Below the pieces are notes generated by a model. That model saw only the letters and a list, made by a program, of their open reading frames with translations, was not told the DNA's origin and made no database searches. The position numbers and the translations under genes are program-made. Positions 24,494 through 31,424 of a DNA stretch of 64,000 nt are shown here, piece by piece. The DNA is from CAIKMD01 sp963729935. Lineage in GTDB: Bacteria > Pseudomonadota > Alphaproteobacteria > ATCC43930 > CGMCC-115725. Where the stretch lies: the NCBI GenBank assembly GCA_963729935.1, contig CAVSPW010000002.1, positions 1,178,001 through 1,242,000 on the forward strand. The letters run 5' to 3'. The stretch's first letter is position 1; the number at the start of each line of letters is the position of its first letter.

Positions 24494-26656
24494 CTAATGC
24501 GCCAAAGGATCAGGCCGAAGCTGGAAGTGGACGAGCAAGGGCGTGGTGCCCTTCCCGCCTTCCTTGAGCCAGGGCGTGCGGTCGCCGCTGGTGGTCCACA
24601 AGCCTCTACCCTTCCAGCCCGCATTCGGATCGTCGATGCGGCCATCGAGCCCCTTGGCGTAAAAGCTCAAGGGGTATGGCACGCGCAGGACGATCATCTT
24701 GCCGTCCTTCAGCGCGATCAGCCCGTCATTGAGATTGCCCGTCGAGATGGGCACGTTGTTGCCGAGGCCGAGCGTGTCGTGCTGGTCGACCCAGGTGTAG
24801 TAACTCGCTTCGGCGCTGTTGTCGCCGATGCCGGCAAAGCCGGGGCCCGGATATTTGTAGAATGACCAGCCCTCGGGGCATTGATCGCCGGTCGCCTTCG
24901 GGCCGTTGAGCGGCCCCTTGCATTTGCGCCGATCGAAGCTCCCCATATGTCCGCTTGCGAGCGACACCCAGACGACGCCGTTGCCGTCGATGTCGCCACC
25001 GCGCGGGCCGAAGCCCGGGCGCGGAATGTTGTAGATCTCGGCGAGCGCCGTCTCGGGCGGGTTGGCGCCCGGGACCAGCCGCACGATCGCGCCGGTGCCG
25101 CCGAAGACGCCGACCGTACCCCAGACCGAGCCATCGACCGGGCTCGGCATGATCGCATAGAAGCCGCCATTGATGCGCTTGTCCTTGGCGGGATCGACCG
25201 GCTGATTGGGCTCGACATAATCGTCGCGCTTGCCGTTGCCGTTGGTGTCCAGCACCAGCGCCGTCCAGCCTTGCGATTTCACCGCGTCGCCGGTCGCCAA
25301 AAACTCCTTCACGTTGAGCCAGCCGACCACCGGGCCGCCGCCGCTCGTCCACAAGGTGTCATTGGCATCGAAGCCGAATTGCAGATGATGGGTCTCGAAG
25401 CAGGTCTTGATATAGGTGAACTTCTTCGTCTTCGGATCGAGCATCGCGAGCTGGCGATGGCTTTGCGCGAGCGGGAAGAGCGTGGCCGACACGAGCTCCG
25501 AGCCTTGCTTGCAATAATCGGGATTTGCGGGCGCGCGTCCCGCCGCCGAGAGCCATAACCTGCCCTCTTCGTCGAACATCGAATTGTGATTGTTGACGTG
25601 GTTCGTCCAGATCTTCTGATTGCCCCAATAGGCCGAAGGCTGCTCCGGCTTCAACGTGGCCGCATGCCCGGGACCGAGCGATTCGGGCATGTTTGGATCG
25701 CCCAGCGGCGGCTCGTAGGTCGTGGCGATGTTCGTCTTGGGATCGACGATCGGCAGCAGGTCGGTGCTGTATTCCGGCGAGCCATAGACCGGACCATTGG
25801 CGTTGACCGTCGGATTGCGCTTATCGGTCGAAATCGGATCGTGCAGATAAGTGTGATCGCTGCCCCATCCCCACAAGGTCACGACGATGTCGCGCTCGAT
25901 ACCCTGCGGCCGCGGCGGCTTGCTATGCGGCAGCGCGCCCTTGGCGATGCTGTCGGTCCAATCGCCAAAATATTTGAACGGCACGCCGGCAAGCTTTCCG
26001 GCAAGCGGACCCACCATCGAAGGCGCGGATTGTCCCGATTGAACGCGCCGCATCCACGCCTCTCGACCGGTCTTGAAATGAGCGAAGGCCGCGGGGAGGG
26101 TGCGGGTCGATTCCTGGCCGAGTTGATGGCAGCCGATGCAATCGCGATTCTTCATGCTCGTGAGCCAGTCGGTCTGGGTGATATCGGCCGGGATGACGCT
26201 CTTGCCGCCGAACTGGCTCTTGTCCGGAATCTTGAGCATCGAATACCAGTAGATCGCCGGATAATAATGCGCCGCTGCGGCCGCGCTTGGCGCCGGCACC
26301 GCGGTGAGATTGAGGATCTCGCCCGGCACCCCATGCATCTTGGGCGAATCGACGAGACCATAGCCGCGCACCCAGACGCGATAATTCGCGCTCGGGAGAT
26401 CAGGCAGGACGTAGCGACCGCGGTCATCGGTGACGACGATCTTGATGAACCGCGTCGGCAGATCGGTCGTCTCCGCGATCACCCACACGCCGGCTTCGCG
26501 CCCATGAGCGCTCGTGACCACGCCGCCGATATCGTTAGCATCGATGCTGACGGCGGCGGCGCGTTGTTGCGCCTTCAGCGGCGCCGGCGTGCCGGCCAGA
26601 ACCGCGCCGACAGTAAGCATCGCCACGCATAGATAGAATCCGCGCTTGATCGACAT
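24494..26656 (-). CDS. secreted monoheme cytochrome/beta-propeller protein
   Basis: A 720-residue exported protein. The signal peptide (GFYLCVAMLTVGAVLAGTPA... KAQ) is followed by a carboxypeptidase-regulatory-like beta domain (about 38-110: GVVTSAHGREAGVWVIAE, DDRGRYVLPDLP), one c-type heme site (DCIGCHQ), then a C-terminal NHL/streptogramin-lyase-like beta-propeller (blades such as FDEEGRLWLS, FDANDTLWTSGGG, DIDGNGVVWVS). DTNGNGKRDDYVE could bind calcium. The ATG at 26656 has GGGAGG seven bases upstream. Its role is unknown; architecture suggests a periplasmic redox enzyme or binding protein. It is convergent with the UbiD-family gene and separated from the nir genes by 213 bases in which I see no gene. 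Confidence 0.8.
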   Translation of the reverse strand: MSIKRGFYLCVAMLTVGAVLAGTPAPLKAQQRAAAVSIDANDIGGVVTSAHGREAGVWVIAETTDLPTRFIKIVVTDDRGRYVLPDLPSANYRVWVRGYGLVDSPKMHGVPGEILNLTAVPAPSAAAAAHYYPAIYWYSMLKIPDKSQFGGKSVIPADITQTDWLTSMKNRDCIGCHQLGQESTRTLPAAFAHFKTGREAWMRRVQSGQSAPSMVGPLAGKLAGVPFKYFGDWTDSIAKGALPHSKPPRPQGIERDIVVTLWGWGSDHTYLHDPISTDKRNPTVNANGPVYGSPEYSTDLLPIVDPKTNIATTYEPPLGDPNMPESLGPGHAATLKPEQPSAYWGNQKIWTNHVNNHNSMFDEEGRLWLSAAGRAPANPDYCKQGSELVSATLFPLAQSHRQLAMLDPKTKKFTYIKTCFETHHLQFGFDANDTLWTSGGGPVVGWLNVKEFLATGDAVKSQGWTALVLDTNGNGKRDDYVEPNQPVDPAKDKRINGGFYAIMPSPVDGSVWGTVGVFGGTGAIVRLVPGANPPETALAEIYNIPRPGFGPRGGDIDGNGVVWVSLASGHMGSFDRRKCKGPLNGPKATGDQCPEGWSFYKYPGPGFAGIGDNSAEASYYTWVDQHDTLGLGNNVPISTGNLNDGLIALKDGKMIVLRVPYPLSFYAKGLDGRIDDPNAGWKGRGLWTTSGDRTPWLKEGGKGTTPLLVHFQLRPDPLAH

Positions 26657-26869
26657 AAGCCCATCCTCCCGCTTGCCCTCTTTATTCTTTGTCGGCTTGT
26701 TCTTGGATCGACGCCGTGCGCCGCGCGGAATGGTAAACGACCCTGCTGCGGCCCGGATGCTTTGCATCCATCCATGCACAGTCCGGCGGTTTACGCAACA
26801 ACGGCGGGAGGACCGGGCGGCGGAGCGCCGTCACCCGCCGGTCATAAGGGTCCAGCCGGAGATGAAAAG

Positions 26870-28462
26870 CTAATATACGTCCCGCAAATAACGCTGCTCG
26901 CGCGCCAGATTGGCGAGATAGGCCTTGGCCGCGCCCATCCCCATCCGGCCCTGGCGCGCGATGATGGCGGCGAGGGCGGCGTCGACATCCTTGCCCATGG
27001 CGATGCTGCCGCAGACGAAGACATGGGCGCCGTCCTCGAGCCAGGCCCAGAGCTCCTTCGCGCGCTCGCGCATGCGCTGCTGCACATAGACGCGCTCGGC
27101 CTGATCGCGCGAGAAGGCAAGATCGAGCTCGCTCAAGAGCCCGTCGCGCCGGAAGCCGGTGATCTCGTCCTCGTAGAGAAAATCGCTGGCGCGGCGCTGA
27201 TCGCCGAAGAAGAGCCAGTTGCGCCCCTTGGCGCCGAGCGCGCGGCGCTCTTGAAGAAAGGCGCGGAAAGGTGCGACACCCGTGCCCGGCCCAATCATGA
27301 TCATCGGCGCGTCGTTGCTCTTCGGCAGGCGGAAACTATGCGCGGGCTGGACGAAGACCGGCACCGCGCCGCCCGACGCCGTGCGCTCGGCGAGGAAGGT
27401 CGAGGCGACGCCCTTGCGCTTGCGGCGGCGCAGCTCATAGCGCACCGCGGCGACCGTCAGATGCACGCCATCTTTCACCGCCTTGGGCGAGGAAGAGATC
27501 GAGTAGAGCCGCGGCTGCAACACGCTCAAGGCCGAGATCAATTCCTGGACCGGCGGGCGCGCCGAGCGGAAGGTTTGCAACAGCTCCAGCAGATCGGCGT
27601 TTTCCGGTCCGGCGCCGGGATAGCCTTCAGCCAAGGCTTGCAGGCGCTGCGATTCCTCGAGGTTGATCGCCCGCGAGGCCAGCACCTCGACCGCCTCATC
27701 CGAAGGCCGGCCGATATCGCAGGCCTCCAGCAACGCATCGCGGAGCGCGCGCGTGACGCCGTCGGGACCTTGAACCTCGTCTCCCTCTCTGGCGCCAAGA
27801 CAAGCGATGATCCCGGCCACGGTCTCGGGGCAATTGCTCGCGTGCACGCCCAGCGCGTCGCCGACTTCGTAGCGCAAGCCGGAGCCCGCAAGGTCGAACA
27901 CGATTTGGCGCGTGTCTTTGGCGGAGCCGCTGCCATTCAGCGGCAGAGCGGTCTCGAGGCGCGCGAGCGCCGGCGCCGTCTTGCCCGCGGCCTCGGGCGC
28001 CGGCGCGGCCGGAGGCGTTGCCAAAGCTGGCGCCGTTGCCGGCGCGCCGCCCTCCAGTTCCAGCAACTCCTTTACCATGCGAGCGGTTTCCTTGCCGCCC
28101 GGCACGCAGCGATTGAGCGCCTTTTCGGCGCCCGAGGCGATCGCCGCCGCATAGCTATTGCAAAGATAGCCGCATTGTCCGCAATCCTGCTGTGCCATCG
28201 CGGCCATTAGCCGCTGCGGCATGGGCCGGCCTTCGGCCAGCGTCATGCGCTCATCGAGCGGGAGCGCCATGTCGTGCCAGGGAAAGTTTTCCTCTTCGGC
28301 GGCCGGCGCCGCGTCTTGTGTCGAGCTGACCGCCACGAGCGATGAAGCTGCCGAAGCCCCCGACGACACGCCGCAATAGGCCGCGAGCCAGCCATTGATC
28401 CAAGCACGTTGCGCGCCCGTGAAGGGGGCGGAATCGGGAATGATCGGCGCGTCATAGCTCAT
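26870..28462 (-). CDS. Fe-S flavoreductase (CysJ-like, without flavodoxin domain)
   Basis: A 530-residue electron-transfer flavoprotein. The C-terminal half is a ferredoxin-NADP reductase-type module: RLYSISSSP (FAD), MIMIGPGTGVAPFRAFLQER and NWLFFGDQRRASDFLYEDE (NADPH), ending YLRDVY as in CysJ. The N-terminal FMN-flavodoxin domain of CysJ is absent; in its place is a short Fe-S-like motif, DCGQCGYLCNSYA with a distal C in NRCVPGG (about 93-122), and an Ala/Pro linker. It probably feeds electrons from NADPH to the adjacent siroheme reductase NirA. GGAGAG lies eight bases before the ATG, 16 bases after nirA. Confidence 0.85.
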   Translation of the reverse strand: MSYDAPIIPDSAPFTGAQRAWINGWLAAYCGVSSGASAASSLVAVSSTQDAAPAAEEENFPWHDMALPLDERMTLAEGRPMPQRLMAAMAQQDCGQCGYLCNSYAAAIASGAEKALNRCVPGGKETARMVKELLELEGGAPATAPALATPPAAPAPEAAGKTAPALARLETALPLNGSGSAKDTRQIVFDLAGSGLRYEVGDALGVHASNCPETVAGIIACLGAREGDEVQGPDGVTRALRDALLEACDIGRPSDEAVEVLASRAINLEESQRLQALAEGYPGAGPENADLLELLQTFRSARPPVQELISALSVLQPRLYSISSSPKAVKDGVHLTVAAVRYELRRRKRKGVASTFLAERTASGGAVPVFVQPAHSFRLPKSNDAPMIMIGPGTGVAPFRAFLQERRALGAKGRNWLFFGDQRRASDFLYEDEITGFRRDGLLSELDLAFSRDQAERVYVQQRMRERAKELWAWLEDGAHVFVCGSIAMGKDVDAALAAIIARQGRMGMGAAKAYLANLAREQRYLRDVY

Positions 28463-28478
28463 CGCGATCTCTCCATTC

Positions 28479-30245
28479 TCAAGCCGCGAATTCCGCCGCC
28501 GGCAGCGGCGCGGCGAAGAGCGTCTTCAGCTCGTCCACCGAGTGGCGCGCGGTAAAATCGTTGAAGGATTCGGTGCCGCGGCGCTGCGCCAGATAGGCCT
28601 GCAGCATCGCCTCGACGCGCTGCGGCACCGCATCCATCGGCACTTGCGCCAAGATTTCGCGGCCGAGGCGCCGCCCTTCGCCGGCGCCGCCGCCGACGAA
28701 AATGGTGTAGCCCTCGACCATGTCGTCGCCGACTTTGACGCCCAACAGCCCGATATCGCTGATGCAATGCTGCGCGCAGGAATGGGGACAGCCGGTCAGA
28801 TGGATGTTGACCGGCTGATCGAGCGTGACGCGGCGCTCTAGATGCTCGGCCAGAAGCATGGCCTGGCCCTTCGTGTCGGTGGCGGCGAATTTGCACCCAG
28901 TATTGCCGGTGCAGGCGACGAGCGCGCCGCGAATGGCGCTTGCCCGGGCGCCAAGCCCGAGCGCGGCAAGCGCGGATTCGGCCGCGCCCAGCTTTTCCGT
29001 CGGTACGTCGGAGATGATGAGGTTCTGCCATACGGTGAGACGGACTATGCCGCTGCCGCAATTCGCGGCGATCTCGGCGATGCCGCGCAGTTGCGCCGCG
29101 GAGAGGCGCCCGACCGGGACGACCACGCCTATATAATGAAGCCCTTCCTGGCGTTGCGGATGAATGCCGATATGGCCGTGCTTTTCGATCGGGCCGCGCT
29201 TCGCGCAGGCATCGAGCGCCAAGCGCGTGAAGGCTCCGCCACGTTCCTTCTCGACCGCTTCCATGAATTTCTCGAAACCCCAGGCGTCGAGTAGATATTT
29301 CAACCGCGCGCGCTTGCGGTCCGTGCGATCGCCCTCGGCGATGAAGACGCGCACCACCGCAATGGCCGCCGAAAGACATTCCTCGGGCTTGAGCAGAACA
29401 CCGGTGTCGCGGGCGAAATCGCCGTGACCGGTGATGCCGCCCAGGAGCATGCGGAAATAAACGCCTTCCGGCACAGCGGCGCCCGCCGGCACCTTGACCG
29501 CGGCAAAGCCGATGTCGTTCGTGTCCTCCAGCACCGAAACCTTGCCGCCGCCATCGAAGGCGATGTTGAACTTGCGCGGCAGGCCATAGAGCTCGCGATG
29601 ATTGAGGATGTAGTGATGCAGCTCGCGAACGAGCGGGCGCGTGTCGATGAGTTCCTGGCCGTCGATGCCCGCGGTCGGGCTGCCGGTGAGATTGCGGATA
29701 TTGTCGGCACCGGCGCCGCGCGTGGTGAGACCGAGATCCTGGATCCCGGTCAGCATCTCGGTGATGCCTTGCGGCTTGATCTCGCGCAATTGCAGATTGG
29801 CGCGCGTCGTCACATCGGCATAACCGCCGGCCCAGGTCTCGGCGAGCGTCGCCAAGCCTTTCAGCTGATGCGCTGCGAGAATTCCGTTCGGGATACGCAG
29901 CCGGCACATGAAGGCGTCCTGCGCCGGCGCGACATAGAACAGGCCGAAGAATTTATGCCTGAAGATTTCGATGCCCTTGGGGAAGCGTCCCTCGGCGGCT
30001 TCGGCGCGCATCTCGTCCCACAAGTCGAGCGGATGAGACTTTCGCTTGCCCTCTTCTTCGGGCGTGAGCTTCTTGCCGGCGGCGATGAAACGGTCTTGCG
30101 CCGCGCGGTGAATATCGGGCGCGCCGGCAGGCCCGGCGGCGGGTGCGGACACGGTGCCGGCCACCCCACGCTTCGAGGCTACGCCGCTGAGGAAGCCTTC
30201 GAGATATTGTTTCTGTTCCTCGGTAAATCCTGCGCCGTCATTCAT
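28479..30245 (-). CDS. nirA: ferredoxin-type assimilatory nitrite reductase NirA
   Basis: A 588-residue siroheme/4Fe-4S reductase with two half-repeats of the nitrite/sulfite reductase fold. The cluster ligands are visible as CTGNTGC and TGCPHSCAQHC; TTRANLQLREI and GADNIRNLTGSP lie in the first half. It should reduce nitrite to ammonium in the cytoplasm. The start at 30245 (MNDGAGFTEEQKQYLEGF) has GGAGG nine bases upstream; an upstream in-frame ATG (30314) would extend beyond the predicted sigma-54 transcript start. Sulfite reduction cannot be excluded from sequence alone, but the neighbours are all nitrate/nitrite genes. Confidence 0.9.
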   Translation of the reverse strand: MNDGAGFTEEQKQYLEGFLSGVASKRGVAGTVSAPAAGPAGAPDIHRAAQDRFIAAGKKLTPEEEGKRKSHPLDLWDEMRAEAAEGRFPKGIEIFRHKFFGLFYVAPAQDAFMCRLRIPNGILAAHQLKGLATLAETWAGGYADVTTRANLQLREIKPQGITEMLTGIQDLGLTTRGAGADNIRNLTGSPTAGIDGQELIDTRPLVRELHHYILNHRELYGLPRKFNIAFDGGGKVSVLEDTNDIGFAAVKVPAGAAVPEGVYFRMLLGGITGHGDFARDTGVLLKPEECLSAAIAVVRVFIAEGDRTDRKRARLKYLLDAWGFEKFMEAVEKERGGAFTRLALDACAKRGPIEKHGHIGIHPQRQEGLHYIGVVVPVGRLSAAQLRGIAEIAANCGSGIVRLTVWQNLIISDVPTEKLGAAESALAALGLGARASAIRGALVACTGNTGCKFAATDTKGQAMLLAEHLERRVTLDQPVNIHLTGCPHSCAQHCISDIGLLGVKVGDDMVEGYTIFVGGGAGEGRRLGREILAQVPMDAVPQRVEAMLQAYLAQRRGTESFNDFTARHSVDELKTLFAAPLPAAEFAA

Positions 30246-30280
30246 CGATGGTGATCCTCCAGCCTCACTCGTCGTCGCTA

Positions 30281-30295
30281 GCAAGCGCGATGCCA
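30281..30295 (-). promoter_or_regulatory. sigma-54 promoter of nirA
   Basis: The minus strand reads TGGCATCGCGCTTGCT, an exact GG-N10-GC with TGGCA and TTGC boxes (consensus TGGCACG-N4-TTGCW). Transcription would start near 30270, giving a leader of about 25 bases that contains the GGAGG ribosome binding site. Confidence 0.72.
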
Positions 30296-30344
30296 GCGCC
30301 TGCACCCGTGACATAACTCATTGTTATTTCATGATATTTTTTTC

Positions 30345-30368
30345 GCCTGCCGAGCCGTTTCGGCGGGC
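30345..30368 (-). promoter_or_regulatory. hairpin with AACGGC hexaloop upstream of nirA
   Basis: On the minus strand GCCCGCCGA and TCGGCAGGC (8 of 9 Watson-Crick, one mismatch or wobble) enclose the six-base loop AACGGC, identical to the loop of the NasT-type hairpin before nasS. It lies upstream of the predicted sigma-54 start of nirA, so it would be transcribed only from a more distal promoter, and no terminator follows. Function is uncertain. Confidence 0.4.
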
Positions 30369-30416
30369 TTCGCCTCACCAATCGAGTTGTCGCCAGATCA
30401 GGCTGATGGAATTTTA

Positions 30417-30434
30417 TGCAGACAAAAATCTGCA
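30417..30434. promoter_or_regulatory. TGCA dyad, NtrC-like upstream activating site
   Basis: TGCAGA and TCTGCA face each other across six bases (TGCA-N10-TGCA). NtrC sites are TGCACC-N5-GGTGCA, so the outer half-sites fit but the spacing is one base longer. It lies about 90 bases from the FNT-gene promoter and 120 bases from the nirA promoter, in the AT-rich middle of the divergent region, where one activator could serve both. Confidence 0.45.
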
Positions 30435-30522
30435 AGAAATTTAAGCATTTGGATCGCGGAACGAGGCAGAAGGCGGTAACGGACAACAATTTTCTAGTCT
30501 TTATTTTCAGTGGCTTAGGCGA

Positions 30523-30537
30523 TGGCACGGGCTTTGC
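30523..30537 (+). promoter_or_regulatory. sigma-54 promoter of the FNT nitrite transporter gene
   Basis: TGGCACGGGCTTTGC is a full match to TGGCACG-N4-TTGC, with GG-N10-GC spacing. The expected start near 30549 leaves a leader of about 25 bases with GAGGTG before the ATG at 30574. Among the three sigma-54 candidates in this region it is the best. Confidence 0.82.
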
Positions 30538-30573
30538 GTTTGGGGCAGTGAACCCTGCGCGAGGTGACCAGCG

Positions 30574-31383
30574 ATGTATCTCGAAACCGTCGATCAATTG
30601 GCCGGAACCGCCGTAGCCAAGACCGCCTTCTTGAAGCGCACGCCCGGCGGCTTCTTTCTCAGCTCGATGATGGCCGGCGCCTATGTCGGGCTCGGCATCA
30701 TCCTCATTTTCTCCGTCGGATCGGATGTCGACCCGGCCTACCGCTCCCTCGTCATGGGCTGCTCTTTCGGCATCGCCCTGACCTTGGTGATCTTCGCCGG
30801 ATCGGACCTCTTCACCGGCCACACCATGTTCATGACCCATGGCGTGTTGAGAAAACGCATCGGGATCGGCGACCTTGCTTCGGCCTGGGCCATGTCCTGG
30901 ATCGGCAACCTCGCCGGATGCGCGGCGCTCGCGCTCCTGTTCATCTGGGGCGGCGGCGGCGCGATGCTGCATTCGAAGAGTCAGTTCATCATGGCCGTCG
31001 CGAATGCCAAGATGAATGCGCCGGTGCTTTCCCTGGTCGCGCGCGCGACCTTGTGCAACTGGCTCGTGTGCCTGGCCATCTGGACCTCGGCGCGGACCAC
31101 GAACGATGCGGCCAAATGCATTCTGATCTTCTGGTGCCTGTTCGGCTTCATCGGCAGCGGGTACGAGCACTCGGTCGCGAATATGACCTTGCTGCTGATC
31201 GCACTTCTGGGCACCCATCCCGATACCGTCACCTGGGGCGGACTCGTCTACAACCTGGTCTGGGTGACGGTCGGCAACATCATCGCCGGCGCCGGGATCA
31301 TGGGGCTGGGCTATTGGTGGATGTCGCGGCCTGTTCCCGAGGCCGTGGCGGAGGGAATGCCCGCCACGACCGCGGCGGAATAG
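30574..31383 (+). CDS. formate/nitrite transporter (FNT) family channel, probably nitrite
   Basis: A 269-residue six-helix FNT channel. Family elements include GGFFLSSMMAGAYVGLGI (TM1), the omega-loop region GSDLFTGHTMFM, NWLVCLAIWTSA and the TM6 segment FGFIGSGYEHSVANM with the central His. It carries nitrite (NirC-like) or formate across the inner membrane; the surrounding nitrate and nitrite reductases make nitrite most likely. It is transcribed divergently from nirA under a sigma-54 promoter and is convergent with nasA, 41 bases apart. Confidence 0.9.
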   Translation: MYLETVDQLAGTAVAKTAFLKRTPGGFFLSSMMAGAYVGLGIILIFSVGSDVDPAYRSLVMGCSFGIALTLVIFAGSDLFTGHTMFMTHGVLRKRIGIGDLASAWAMSWIGNLAGCAALALLFIWGGGGAMLHSKSQFIMAVANAKMNAPVLSLVARATLCNWLVCLAIWTSARTTNDAAKCILIFWCLFGFIGSGYEHSVANMTLLLIALLGTHPDTVTWGGLVYNLVWVTVGNIIAGAGIMGLGYWWMSRPVPEAVAEGMPATTAAE

Positions 31384-31424
31384 TGCGCGGTCGCATGCTG
31401 CGCCGCCGCGGGATCGAGAGGCGA

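Noticed and set aside
26657..26869. GC-rich imperfect inverted repeat after the flavoreductase stop as terminator
   Set aside because: Arms are imperfect and no T-run follows; nothing beyond GC-rich self-complementarity can be claimed in this gap.
26762..28210. Plus-strand open frame of 482 codons opposite the flavoreductase
   Set aside because: Shadow composition; no motif, and the minus-strand gene has intact FAD and NADPH motifs.
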